DNA of 33,477 nucleotides from Candidatus Woesearchaeota archaeon (GTDB lineage: Archaea; Nanobdellota; Nanobdellia; Woesearchaeales; 21-14-0-10-32-9). The first letter of the stretch is position 1. Every line of letters starts with the position of its first letter. Shown here piece after piece: positions 5,949-15,300 of the stretch. Under the pieces are notes generated by a model. That model ran no database searches. It was not told the origin of the DNA and was given only the letters and a program-made list of their open reading frames with translations. The stretch is taken from assembly GCA_020854775.1 (NCBI GenBank), contig JAHKLZ010000004.1, forward strand, positions 1 to 33,477, read 5' to 3'. A program made the translations under genes and the position numbers.

Positions 5949-6374
5949 ATGAAAACAACAACGAACGCATTCATATTCCACAAAAACAAACTATTGCTAA
6001 TACTACACAAAAAAGCAAATATATGGATGCATCCAGGCGGACACGTAGAAGAAAACGAAACAATAACAAAAGCAATACACAGAGAAATCAAAGAAGAAAC
6101 CAACCTAGACATAAAAATATTAAACAAAGAAAAAGAACCTGACAAACCATTCATGATTTGGACACACAAAAAAAACAACGAAGAAATACAAAGAATAGAA
6201 TACATAGCAGAACCAACAAATCCAAAAGAAATAAAAATACAAGAAGAAGAAATACTAAATTATAAGTGGATAACAAAGAAAGAATTACAAGAAATAAAAA
6301 CAATACCAAGAATAAAAGAACTAGCAATAAAATCATTTGAAGAATACGAAGAAATAAAAAAACAATCAAAATGA
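5949..6374 (+). CDS. Nudix hydrolase
   Basis: The 141-residue protein contains a Nudix box, GHVEENETITKAIHREIKEE followed by TNL, matching GX5EX7REUXEEXGU except that the final glycine is Asn. The preceding WMHPGG is typical of the family. The REIKEE core should bind Mg for hydrolysis of a nucleoside diphosphate linked to another group. The substrate cannot be told from sequence; candidates include oxidised nucleotides or nucleotide sugars. A TATA box 27 bases upstream predicts a leaderless mRNA. Its stop codon overlaps the start of the acyltransferase gene (ATGA), so the pair is translationally coupled and may share a pathway. Confidence 0.85.
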   Translation: MKTTTNAFIFHKNKLLLILHKKANIWMHPGGHVEENETITKAIHREIKEETNLDIKILNKEKEPDKPFMIWTHKKNNEEIQRIEYIAEPTNPKEIKIQEEEILNYKWITKKELQEIKTIPRIKELAIKSFEEYEEIKKQSK

Positions 6375-7366
6375 GCAACAAAAACAGAAGAAGAAACACA
6401 TTGTGCTTAGCACTATCAAAAACATTCGCGTGGCCCTTAATTAAAACAACATCATTCAAAGAATACGAAGTTCCAAAAGAAACAAAAGAACTAATAAAAC
6501 GCCAAAACCAAAAAAAAGACTGCGCACTATTCTTTGCAGGACCACACAGAAGCATGTGGGAAACAGTAGGAATACCCTACACGATAACAAAATACGACGG
6601 AGACACACCCTTCGCGTTAATGGGAAACAACCTAATAAAAAAAGAAACAGGAATAAAAGAAGCCATCCTGAAATACGTAATAGAACGATCAGGAATAATA
6701 TGGGTGGAAAGAGAAAAAAATCCTAAAGCAGCAATACAAAAAATAATACAAACAACAGAAACAATACTAAGCAAAAACAGAAACATAATGCTATTCCCAG
6801 AAGGAACAAGAAGCAGAGACGGACTAGTAAAAGATTTCAAACCATCAATATTACAAGGAGCAATAAACGCATCAAAAAACACAGACGTATACATAATACC
6901 TATCAACGTTGATTACTCAAAACTACTAGAAATAAATGAATTCGCAAAAAACTCAGGAACATACACATTCACAGTAAAAGACCTAAACCAATGGAAAACA
7001 ACTCACCTAGGAGAAATATACATATCATTCGACAAACCAATACTAATAAGTCCCGACACAAACAGAAAAATAATAGCATATGAAACAAGAAAAAAGTGCT
7101 TGGACCTAGTAAAAATACAACCAATAAACATAGTATCAACAGCAATAACAAGACTAAACCAACAACAAGAACCACTAAAAAAAACAAACATAGAACAAAC
7201 AATAGAAATAATCATGAAAGAACTCGAACCACACCAAGAAAAATACAGAGGATTCAAAGAATACACAGAACCAAACAAAATAATAAAATTAACCAAACAA
7301 GAAATAAAACCAGAACTAATAACACAACACCAAATATACGCGAATTACATAGCACACTACTTCTAA
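6371..7366 (+). CDS. Glycerolipid acyltransferase (PlsC/PlsB-like)
   Basis: The 331-residue product carries acyltransferase block I as AGPHRSMWET (His-X4-Glu instead of the usual His-X4-Asp) near residues 56-65, then a GIIWVERE-like block II, and block III LFPEGTRSRDG near 140-150. The C-terminus IYANYIAHYF resembles the end of glycerol-phosphate acyltransferases such as PlsB. The family moves fatty acyl chains onto glycerol phosphate or lysophosphatidate at the membrane. That is unexpected in an archaeon with ether lipids, unless it modifies another lipid or protein, or uses scavenged acyl groups. It is coupled to the upstream Nudix gene by a four-base overlap. No strong membrane helix is visible. 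Family placement is firm; the substrate is open. Confidence 0.8.
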   Translation: MSNKNRRRNTLCLALSKTFAWPLIKTTSFKEYEVPKETKELIKRQNQKKDCALFFAGPHRSMWETVGIPYTITKYDGDTPFALMGNNLIKKETGIKEAILKYVIERSGIIWVEREKNPKAAIQKIIQTTETILSKNRNIMLFPEGTRSRDGLVKDFKPSILQGAINASKNTDVYIIPINVDYSKLLEINEFAKNSGTYTFTVKDLNQWKTTHLGEIYISFDKPILISPDTNRKIIAYETRKKCLDLVKIQPINIVSTAITRLNQQQEPLKKTNIEQTIEIIMKELEPHQEKYRGFKEYTEPNKIIKLTKQEIKPELITQHQIYANYIAHYF

Positions 7367-7373
7367 AAAAAAA
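7365..7373 (-). terminator. Oligo-T terminator of gpmI
   Basis: Nine A residues on the plus strand give a T9 run just past the gpmI stop on the minus strand. The convergent acyltransferase gene has no T-run of its own. Confidence 0.5.
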
Positions 7374-7376
7374 GAA

Positions 7377-8894
7377 TTAGAACTTAATAATGCTTTCACC
7401 AGTCATCTCATCAGGCTTAGGCAAACCAAGAAGGGAAAGAACAGTAGGCGCAACATCACGCAAACCCTTACCCTTAAGCAACTTCACGTTCTTAAAATCA
7501 GGATTATCAGAAACAAAAATAAAAGGAACAGGATTAACAGTATGACTAGTACGCCAAGCAGGAGTCTGATCCTCCGCGTTACCATGATCAGCAAGAATCA
7601 ACAAATCATAACCATTCTTTAAACCATGACTAACAATGCTACCAACACAAGAATCAACAGCCTCAACACCTTTTTTAATAGCACTAACAACGCCGGTATG
7701 ACCAACCATGTCACCATTAACAAGATTAACAACAACGAAATCAAACTCTTGCCTATCAATCTCCCTAACCAAAGAAGAAGTAACCTCAAAAGCACTCATC
7801 TCAGGCTTCAAATCATAAGTAGCAACCCTAGGAGAAGGAACAAGAATTCTACGCTCACCCCTAAAAGGCTTCTCAACCTGACCATTAAAAAAGAAAGTAA
7901 CATGAGCATACTTCTCAGTCTCAGAAATTCTCAACTGCTTCAAACCATTACCAGCAACAACACCCCCAAGAAGACCACTAAGAACTTGCTCATTAAAAGC
8001 AATCCTAGCATTCATACCCTTATAATACTGAGTCATACCAACAAAAAAAACCTTTTTCCTACACCTAAACCAACCACCAAAAAAAGGCTCAACAATAGCC
8101 CTAGTTAATTGACGAGTCCTATCAGTCCTAAAATTAAAAAAAATAAAAGAATCATCTTTCCCAAAACCCGCGTAACCCTTAAGCTTCCCAGGAACAATGA
8201 ATTCATCAGTAACCCCTGCACCATGACTTAACTTAATATAAGACTCAACATCATCAAAATCCGAAGCCTTACCAAGAACAACACAATCATAAACCTTACG
8301 AGTACGATCCCAACGCTTATCACGATCCATCGCGTAATACCTACCAGAAACACTAACAATCACACCAAAACCCAAAGAAACAAGCTTACGCTTAACCTTC
8401 CTAACAAGAACCAAACTATGAGTAACAGGAGAATCCCTACCATCAGTAAACAAATGAAGCTTCACATCCCTAAAATTCTGAGACTCACACAAATCAAGCA
8501 AAGCAAACAAATGACTAATATGACTATGAACACCTTCCTCCTGAAGCAAACCCGCGATGTGCAAAGACGAACCATGCTTCTTACAATTATTAATAGCACC
8601 CAAAAACTCAGAATTACTAAAAAAACTCTTATCCCTAATACTATTATTAATACGCTCCAAAGACTGCAAAATAATCCTACCAGAACCAATAGTCATATGA
8701 CCAACCTCAGAATTACCCTGATAACCCTTAGGAACACCAACAGCTTCACCACTAGCATTAACCAAAACATTAGGATATTTCTTCATCAAGAAATCAGTAT
8801 TAGGCGTATCAGAAGAAGCAATCGCATTATCATTCTTAGAAGAACGAAAACCCCAACCATCCCTAATAACAAGAATAACCTTATTCTTAACCAT
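7377..8894 (-). CDS. gpmI: 2,3-bisphosphoglycerate-independent phosphoglycerate mutase
   Basis: The 505-residue enzyme interconverts 3- and 2-phosphoglycerate in glycolysis and gluconeogenesis in the cytoplasm. Visible signatures are the metal-binding VIRDGWG near the N-terminus, the catalytic serine in QGNSEVGHMTIGSGR, LFTDGRDSP, GRYYAMDRDKRWDR, and the C-terminal metal site LADHGNAED followed by TSHTVNPVPF. The length matches the bacterial-type GpmI (about 510 residues) rather than the shorter archaeal ApgM. The ATG at 8894 (MVKNKVILVIRDGWG) is chosen because a TTATTTAAA box is centred 27 bases upstream. The frame is open for 35 further codons upstream, but these encode only Phe/Leu-rich sequence from an A-rich intergenic region. 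Confidence 0.92.
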   Translation of the reverse strand: MVKNKVILVIRDGWGFRSSKNDNAIASSDTPNTDFLMKKYPNVLVNASGEAVGVPKGYQGNSEVGHMTIGSGRIILQSLERINNSIRDKSFFSNSEFLGAINNCKKHGSSLHIAGLLQEEGVHSHISHLFALLDLCESQNFRDVKLHLFTDGRDSPVTHSLVLVRKVKRKLVSLGFGVIVSVSGRYYAMDRDKRWDRTRKVYDCVVLGKASDFDDVESYIKLSHGAGVTDEFIVPGKLKGYAGFGKDDSFIFFNFRTDRTRQLTRAIVEPFFGGWFRCRKKVFFVGMTQYYKGMNARIAFNEQVLSGLLGGVVAGNGLKQLRISETEKYAHVTFFFNGQVEKPFRGERRILVPSPRVATYDLKPEMSAFEVTSSLVREIDRQEFDFVVVNLVNGDMVGHTGVVSAIKKGVEAVDSCVGSIVSHGLKNGYDLLILADHGNAEDQTPAWRTSHTVNPVPFIFVSDNPDFKNVKLLKGKGLRDVAPTVLSLLGLPKPDEMTGESIIKF

Positions 8895-8916
8895 GAAACA
8901 AATAACAACTAAAGAG

Positions 8917-8925
8917 TTTAAATAA
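8917..8925 (-). promoter_or_regulatory. TATA box of gpmI
   Basis: TTATTTAAA on the minus strand, centred 27 bases before the ATG at 8894; it supports that start against the longer open frame. Confidence 0.6.
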
Positions 8926-8956
8926 TTTATCCAAAAAAAAAAACAAAAAAGAAAAA

Positions 8957-8965
8957 TAATATAAA
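8957..8965 (+). promoter_or_regulatory. TATA box of the coiled-coil protein operon
   Basis: TAATATAAA, centred 26 bases before the ATG at 8987; divergent from the gpmI promoter. Confidence 0.5.
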
Positions 8966-8986
8966 CAACAAATAAAAAACAAAAAA

Positions 8987-10279
8987 ATGTTGGGAACAAA
9001 AAATAATTATTACAAAAAAGGAATTCTACTAATACTAGTACTATTCACGCTAGCAAGCTCAGAATGCGAATTCGAATTCCCATCAAGAGACCCATGCGCG
9101 AACGACCCAGACTCAAGACACTGCTACCAAGACTTAGCAGTAGAAAGAGGAGACCCATCCTACTGCGAAAAAATAGAAGCACCAGAAGGATTTGACAAAT
9201 CAAACCCGCCAAAAGACAAATGCTACTTAATGGTAGCTGAAAGCACAGGCGATCCTAATCATTGTTTAAAAATGATAGGTGGAGAAGGATCCTACGAAAA
9301 AAATGATTGCATAATAAGCGTAGCGACACAAGAAAAAAACTTTGAAGCATGCGACATGCTAAGAGGAACCAATAAAGAAGAATGCTATGAAAGCATAGGA
9401 AAAACAATAAAACTAAGCGACTTATCAGAAACACAAAACAAAATAAGAGACATAGAAAACAAATTAAAATATGACTGGAGAAATCAAGAATTACAAAAAG
9501 AACTCAGAGAACTAAAAAAACAACAAGACTTAATGTACTCTAATTCACCACCAGAAATACAAAGAGATTATTTCAGAAACGAAAGAGAAAAACTATTCGA
9601 AGACGTAGAAGACGAAGAACTAAAAAGAATGATAGCGAAAGACTTCACGAGTTTCAGAGGACAAAACAAAGACGCAACAGTAACTGAGCTACTACAAAGA
9701 ATGGAACAAATAAAAGAAGAAAAACAAACACTACAAAGAATAGACCAAGAAGCAAACAAACTAATAGATGACATGAAAAATAACATAATAACGTACGGAT
9801 CAGGAAAAGCACAAGAAGCAGTAAATGCTGCGACGAGTCACGCGTGGGAATGGTCATTTTCTAGAGGAAGCGAAGAAATGAAGTGGCAAATGTCAAGACT
9901 AGAAGACATGAAAAACAAATATGACAGAGCATCCGCGCAGTACCAAGCAATAAATGAACAAATAGACAAATTCAAAAAAATATATGACGAAGTAAACGAA
10001 GTATACTCAAAAGTAGAAGAATTCAACAAATTATTAGCCGAAGGAAAAATCGAAGAAGGACACGCAGAAGTACTAAAAGGAGCAGTATTCCTAGGAAAAG
10101 GACTAGAATACGCAACTTCCTACGTCCCAATACTAGGAAGCACGATGTCAACAGTAAGCAAAGAAACATTTGATGCCACGGTGAAATTCGCAACAAAAAG
10201 AGCAAGAAGAACCACTAGCTTAAATAAATGCATAGAAGACCCACTAAACTGCGATCCTAACGGAATAACAGGATACTAA
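8987..10279 (+). CDS. Secreted protein with Cys-pair repeats and long coiled coil
   Basis: The 430-residue protein has a signal peptide (MLGTKNNYYKKGILLILVLF, cut near SS-E at 25). Residues 27-137 hold a cysteine-rich region of repeats of the form C-x4-A-x4-D/N-x3-C. Residues about 140-360 are highly charged and helical (KELRELKKQQDL, LLQRMEQIKEEKQTLQ, KVEEFNKLLAEGK), predicting long coiled coils. A less charged helical region (VFLGKGLEYATSYVPIL) and a C-terminal Cys pair follow. There is no C-terminal anchor. A lipoprotein gene starts two bases after its stop, so the two form an operon and may form one envelope complex. Similar Cys-pair repeats recur in DPANN secreted proteins as far as I recall. 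The function is unknown. Confidence 0.8.
   Translation: MLGTKNNYYKKGILLILVLFTLASSECEFEFPSRDPCANDPDSRHCYQDLAVERGDPSYCEKIEAPEGFDKSNPPKDKCYLMVAESTGDPNHCLKMIGGEGSYEKNDCIISVATQEKNFEACDMLRGTNKEECYESIGKTIKLSDLSETQNKIRDIENKLKYDWRNQELQKELRELKKQQDLMYSNSPPEIQRDYFRNEREKLFEDVEDEELKRMIAKDFTSFRGQNKDATVTELLQRMEQIKEEKQTLQRIDQEANKLIDDMKNNIITYGSGKAQEAVNAATSHAWEWSFSRGSEEMKWQMSRLEDMKNKYDRASAQYQAINEQIDKFKKIYDEVNEVYSKVEEFNKLLAEGKIEEGHAEVLKGAVFLGKGLEYATSYVPILGSTMSTVSKETFDATVKFATKRARRTTSLNKCIEDPLNCDPNGITGY
9122..9445 (+). repeat. Protein-level Cys-pair repeats
   Basis: Repeat units begin at the Cys codons at 9122, 9221, 9308 and 9383: CYQDLAVERGDPSYC, CYLMVAESTGDPNHC, CIISVATQEKNFEAC, and a terminal CYESIGKT half-unit. 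They have drifted at DNA level, so this is an old protein repeat. Confidence 0.65.
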
Positions 10280-10281
10280 AA

Positions 10282-11025
10282 ATGAAAAAAACAATAATCA
10301 CGATGCTGATATTAACCCTAATAATAATTAGCGGATGCTCTAACAAAACAGATTCAAAAAACGAAGAAATACTAAAAAAAGTATTAAGCCTAGAAAACAT
10401 AGAATACAACGAAATAAAAATAAACAATGAACAAATAATAATAAGCATAGAAACAAGCTCAGCAAACGAATACGACACACAACTAATAAACTGGTGGGGA
10501 ACCATTTTCGGAATATCATCAATGCTACAAGGAAATTACGAAGTAGTGATAATAGAAAACACAGTGAACAAAGAACCATACGCATACATAAGCACTAACA
10601 TATACACGATTCAAGACTTCGAAGAAGACAGAATATCAGACGCAGAATTCTGGGACGAAACACTCATAACATCAAACAAACCAAGAACAAAAGAAATACT
10701 AGAAGCATCAGGACTACCACTACAAACACTGAAACAACAAGAAACAAAAAAAACAAATCACGCAAAAACAATACTAATAATACTAATAATATTAATAATC
10801 ATAACCACGACGACGCTCCTAATACTAAAAATTAAACCAAACAAACCAAGAATAAAAACAAGAAGATACAAAGAAAAAATACTAGAAAAATCACACGAAA
10901 CAAAAAGAAAAATAAAAAAAATACACAGAGAAAAAATAAAACCAGCCACACACAAACTAAAACAAAAAATAAACAAACACACACAAAAATTCAGAAACAA
11001 ACTAAAACAAGAACCAAGAATATAA
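10282..11025 (+). CDS. Lipoprotein with transmembrane helix and basic tail
   Basis: The 247-residue product starts with a lipoprotein-type signal (MKKTIITMLILTLIIISGCS, lipid-modifiable Cys at 19). An acidic extracytoplasmic domain spans about 20-155. A hydrophobic helix at about 163-183 (ILIILIILIIITTTTLLIL) is followed by about 60 residues dominated by Lys and Arg (KIHREKIKPATHKLKQKINK). This implies an outer domain tethered by lipid and helix with a cytoplasmic tail that could contact nucleic acid or acidic partners. It begins two bases after the coiled-coil protein gene. I recognise no domain. The dual anchoring is unusual; alternatively the N-terminal peptide is an uncleaved anchor. Confidence 0.7.
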   Translation: MKKTIITMLILTLIIISGCSNKTDSKNEEILKKVLSLENIEYNEIKINNEQIIISIETSSANEYDTQLINWWGTIFGISSMLQGNYEVVIIENTVNKEPYAYISTNIYTIQDFEEDRISDAEFWDETLITSNKPRTKEILEASGLPLQTLKQQETKKTNHAKTILIILIILIIITTTTLLILKIKPNKPRIKTRRYKEKILEKSHETKRKIKKIHREKIKPATHKLKQKINKHTQKFRNKLKQEPRI

Positions 11026-11058
11026 AGAAACAGAAACGTTAAGAAGCGCACACAAATC

Positions 11059-11066
11059 TTTTTAAA
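11059..11066 (+). promoter_or_regulatory. TATA box of the GNAT gene
   Basis: TTTTTAAA, centred 28-29 bases before the ATG at 11091; it supports that ATG over the TTG two codons upstream at 11085. Confidence 0.5.
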
Positions 11067-11090
11067 TAAAAAAAAGAATATTTTTTGAAG

Positions 11091-11618
11091 ATGAAACAAA
11101 TAAAAACAAAAAGACTAATTCTAAGACCATTAAAAGATTCAGACGCACAAAAACTTTCAAAAATCGGGAACAACAAAAAAATATGGTTAAATCTCACAGA
11201 TAACTTTCCACACCCCTATACCCTAAAAGACGCACAAAAATGGATTAAAATAAACAAAGAAAAAGAATCAACAGAAAACTTCGCCATAACTATTAATAAA
11301 GAATTAATAGGGATGATAGGATACGAAAAAATAAAAGAACACGTAGTAAGCATAGGTTATTGGATAGGCGAACCATATTGGGGCAAAGGATATGTCACAG
11401 AAGCTCTCAAAGAATTCCTAGAACACTTATTTAAAAATCCTAACATTATAAGAATAGAAGCAAAAGTGTTCTCATATAATCTTGCATCCTGCAGAGTTCT
11501 TGAAAAACAAGGATTCACAAAAGAAGGATTACTAAGAAAACGAGAAAAAAAAGCTAATAAATACGTAGACGAATGGATTTACGCCCTAATAAAAGAACAA
11601 AAAAAAACAAAACACTAA
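11091..11618 (+). CDS. GNAT acetyltransferase, RimJ/RimL type
   Basis: The 175-residue protein opens KTKRLILRPLKDSDAQKL, the classic RimJ/RimL start. It contains FAITINKELIGMIGYEKI, then IGYWIGEPYWGKGYVTEAL with the acetyl-CoA loop (WGKGYVTEAL), and ends the fold with ASCRVLEKQGFTKEGLLR. It should transfer an acetyl group from acetyl-CoA to a protein N-terminus, amino sugar or small amine in the cytoplasm. The target cannot be assigned. ATG 11091 is preferred over TTG 11085 because of the TATA spacing. It precedes the RNase P gene but has its own promoter. Confidence 0.88.
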   Translation: MKQIKTKRLILRPLKDSDAQKLSKIGNNKKIWLNLTDNFPHPYTLKDAQKWIKINKEKESTENFAITINKELIGMIGYEKIKEHVVSIGYWIGEPYWGKGYVTEALKEFLEHLFKNPNIIRIEAKVFSYNLASCRVLEKQGFTKEGLLRKREKKANKYVDEWIYALIKEQKKTKH

Positions 11619-11622
11619 AAAA

Positions 11623-11630
11623 CTTATAAA
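11623..11630 (+). promoter_or_regulatory. TATA box of the Rpp30 gene
   Basis: CTTATAAA, centred 29 bases before the ATG at 11656, just after the GNAT stop; leaderless transcript expected. Confidence 0.55.
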
Positions 11631-11655
11631 CTAAAAAAACATTCTTAAAAACAAA

Positions 11656-12267
11656 ATGAACGAATTCACAGACATCTGCATCCCGAACGGAAACGAACAA
11701 GAATACATAGACATAGCAAAAAAACTAAAAACAACATCAATAATATTCCTATACGAACCAAAAAAACAACCAAAAAAAGAATACCTAGAAGAACTAAAAC
11801 AAAAAAATCCAAACACAAAAATAACAACAGCAAACCTAATCCTAAAAAACACGAATAAAACAGGAATGAACTTCGCAAAAGCAAACCTACAAACAATAGA
11901 AAACAAACACGTCACACACATCTACGACTTAGAAAGCATAGAAGAAAAAGACAACCACCACTACAGAAGAAGCGGAATGAACCAAGCACTAGCCAAAAAA
12001 ATAAAAGAACAAAACAAAACAATAATCATATCAACAGAACAACTAATCACAAACAAAGAACCACAAAAAATCATAGGAAGAATACAACAAAACCTAGAAC
12101 TCATAAAGAAATACGAACTAAAAATAGCAATCGCGAGCCTAGCAACAAAACCAGAAAACATGAGAGCACAAGAAGAACAAAAAAGCCTAATCCGAACCCT
12201 AGGACACGAATCCACAGCAAAAAAAGCAATCACAGAAATAAACAAAAATTTAAATAAAAACAAATAA
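11656..12267 (+). CDS. rnp3: Ribonuclease P protein component 3 (Rpp30)
   Basis: The 203-residue protein fits the PHP-like TIM-barrel subunit Rpp30 of archaeal and eukaryal RNase P, which helps the catalytic RNA remove 5' leaders from pre-tRNA. Supporting segments are VTHIYDLES, the central HHYRRSGMNQALAKKIKEQN (family: H-R-x-S-G-L-N-Q), IIISTEQLI, GRIQQNLELIKKYELKIAIA and ATKPENMRAQ near 163-172, followed by LIRTLGH. These correspond to the RMxQNI and ASxAxxPxxMR patterns of the family. A TATA box 29 bases upstream predicts a leaderless mRNA. This is one of the clearest markers that the genome is archaeal. Confidence 0.82.
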   Translation: MNEFTDICIPNGNEQEYIDIAKKLKTTSIIFLYEPKKQPKKEYLEELKQKNPNTKITTANLILKNTNKTGMNFAKANLQTIENKHVTHIYDLESIEEKDNHHYRRSGMNQALAKKIKEQNKTIIISTEQLITNKEPQKIIGRIQQNLELIKKYELKIAIASLATKPENMRAQEEQKSLIRTLGHESTAKKAITEINKNLNKNK

Positions 12268-12317
12268 AAAAAAACTAAAAAAATAACAATTCTAAGAAAA
12301 AAAATAAAAAAGAAACA

Positions 12318-12325
12318 TTTAAATA
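12318..12325 (+). promoter_or_regulatory. TATA box of the first giant surface gene
   Basis: TTTAAATA, about 50 bases before the TTG start. Initiation near 12345 would leave a leader of about 20-25 bases carrying the GGGTGA ribosome-binding site. Confidence 0.5.
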
Positions 12326-12360
12326 CAAAAACACAACAAGACAAACATATACGCAAAAGA

Positions 12361-12366
12361 GGGTGA
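12361..12366 (+). promoter_or_regulatory. Shine-Dalgarno of the first giant surface gene
   Basis: GGGTGA, three bases before the TTG at 12370 (GGTGA core). It justifies the TTG start; no ATG occurs nearby before the signal peptide. Confidence 0.65.
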
Positions 12367-12369
12367 ATC

Positions 12370-15300
12370 TTGAAAAAAGAAAGTAAAAAAAATACAACTC
12401 TAAATAAAAACAAACAAATAACTTTAACCCTAATAATTCTATCATTAATAATCTTATTCACAACCACAACAAACGCACAAACAAACCTAGAAGATTGTAA
12501 CGCAGAAGGAGGAATCTGGTGTGTGACTTCAGGAACTAACGGATTTTGTACTCAAGGTGGTGATGATGTTACTTGTAAAGTTTCTACAAGTCAAAACGTA
12601 ACACTTAGTCAAACACAAGGCGTTTATAATAGTAATAATCCAAAAATTTTTGATTTTAATGAATTAATAATAGAAGAAAATATTATATTGCAATTTTTTA
12701 ATGCGCCATATAGTAATAATGTACTTTATTCTGCAACTTCAGCTAATGAACCTTCTTCAGTTCGACGAACAGGAGCGTGGTATAAGTCTCCAAATACTTT
12801 ATCTGCTTCAAGAGGAGGTTCAGGAGGAAGAGGAGGAGTAGGTGGTAATGAAGATAATAGATTTGGCGGAGGCGGTGCTGCAGGAGCAGCAGGCGGAAAA
12901 ATAGGAATACACGGAGGTACTGCTAGTGGATTTTCAGGATCTATAGGTAGTAGATGGAGAGGAACTCAAGCAGGAAATGGTTATATTGGTGGAAAAGCAG
13001 GAGGCTTCGTGGTTTTAAATTTAAACAAATTAGTACTAAATGGTATTATTTCTGTTGATGGTGAAGATGGTCGAGATGGTCAAGATGGAGCAGATACTTC
13101 AGGCAGTAGAAGATATGGTGGTCAAGGAGGAGGTCCAGGATCAGGTGGTGGTGGTGCTGGAGAAATAAAAATTAATTTAGCAGATATAAGTACAGGTAGT
13201 CAAGGTAAAATTACGGCGATAGGTGGCGCTGGAGGATCTGGTGGAAAAGGAGGATCTGGTAATGGTGATCGTTTTGGTGGTGGTGGTGGCGCAGGGGGTG
13301 GTGGCGCTGGAGGAATAATATTATTTAGTTTCACAGGTGAAAATCCTGATTTATTTCAATTACCGCCTAATTTTTGTGAAGGAGGATCATCAGGTAGTCC
13401 AGGAGATCCAGGAGCTGATAGAGGTGGTGCGTTACCAGGAACTGTAGGATTAGGAGGTCCAGGAGGCATATGTAATCAACAAGTTTTGGAATGGAACCCT
13501 GACAACATTCCAGGATTAACAGATGAACAAAAAAGAATGATGATGTATGAGTACTGTAACACAGGCGGAACTAACGCGGATTCAGATGGAGACGGATTAC
13601 CAGACATGGCTGATCCTGATTGTTACGGAATGAATCATCAAGACCAAGCAGCATTCTTCATGGGTTGGGATTCAAGCATAAGAACTTATTATCCAAACAT
13701 TAACAATTATCCAGATACAGACATTGCTTGGTTTAATCCTTCAGCTAGTGATGGAAACGACTTGGTATGTGGAGATAATAAATTAAGAATAGGAAGTTGT
13801 AGTTGTAGCGTAACAACTTACAACGAAAATCAATTTAATTCTTGTAGTTACGACCAATACGCGGGTTATGATTATGGATGCGCAACAGACATGTCATGTT
13901 ATGGAGATAGTTACTGTGTGCCTAATGGTTGTGCTCCAGGATCGCCTCCTTTTTGCTCAGTAGATTATAATAATGAATGCGTATTCAGTGAATATGATGC
14001 GAGCGAGTATTGTTTTGATAAAGATGAAACTGAGTGTATTAATGATTGGTACTGCGAACCAATCTATGGTGTATATAACACTGAAACAAAGAGTTTTCCA
14101 CATGTATTTTCTAGTGCTGAATGTAACGGCGCTTCAATTCCAGGTACTAACACTAATTCTTGCAATTGGAACACACAAAATATAGAATATAATGACTTAG
14201 GCTATATAACTCCTGACGGATTATTTGTATGTTTAGATAATTCCAGAAACTTTGTTAAACTAGAAGGAGGATTAAGAAATGAACCACCTGTTAGTGCTCC
14301 ATTTAGAAATTATACGTGGCGCGAAGCATCTTTACACCCTGGAATATTAATGTACGGATATGACACGATGTTCGTATCTAATTATGAAGAATGGTTCTAT
14401 TGTGATCCTTATAACGAAGGAAAATTTGGTGAAAACAATATAAGTTTATTTAACACTTTTCCAAGCCCAGACAGTCTTACTAATCCAATGTGTACAGATA
14501 CAATATTTAGTTTTAACTTTTTTTCTAATGTAGAAGATTGTGATTATGAAGTAGGAGAAATAGCTGAATGTTATGAAGAATACTATGATGCGTCTGAAGG
14601 ATTCGTGTTCTGTCCTAAAAGCAGTGATGGAGAAATATTAAGACATGACTTAGGAGCCTCTGATGAATTCAGAGATCAATGTGGACTTTGTGAAGTAAAA
14701 ATAGGAGAAGACGAATGGACATCACTATTTAATTACTTACAATCATTAGCAAATGAGGACCTAGAACATTATTGTATAAGATTCCCTTACGATCCTATTT
14801 GTGATGAAGAAACAGGAGCTAGCGGAGAAGGAGATAGCAACATTATTCCTCAAGATGATTGTATTTCACCTGAGAACTGCTTAGGTGACTCTATAGATAC
14901 AACGATTAGCTGTGAAGCAATTCATTTAAGCTTAAATTTTAACTATCCTAGTTCAGACGATACTAAGGTTTGTGATTTAAACACTCAATATTGTAGAAAC
15001 GGAGAATTAGTAAACTCAGATGATGGCGCTTGTTGTTTAGGTCAAAATGCTTACTGTGAAAACTTTGAACAAGGAATGTGCTTAGAAATAGGAGGAAAAA
15101 TTTATTCTGAACAAGCTAACGAAATCTGTTTAGGAGTAACAATAGGTACTGATTGTTGCTTAGGAAGAGTAACATTATCTCCAGAAACAATACTAGCAAG
15201 CTACGTAAGAAACCAATCATACATTTGTTATCAAGACGTAGGAAAAGGATTCTTTAAAGAATGCTGTGGCTCAGTAACAGGTTGCTTTAACGAAAATAAC

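Noticed and set aside
7626-8912. Two plus-strand ORFs (7626-8108 and 8418-8912)
   Set aside because: Both are antisense to gpmI, whose catalytic motifs are clear; their products are low-complexity Asn/Thr/Ile sequence.
8895-8999. N-terminal extension of gpmI by 35 Phe/Leu-rich codons
   Set aside because: It would read through the promoter region and overlap the divergent gene; the TATA box at 8917-8925 places the start at 8894.
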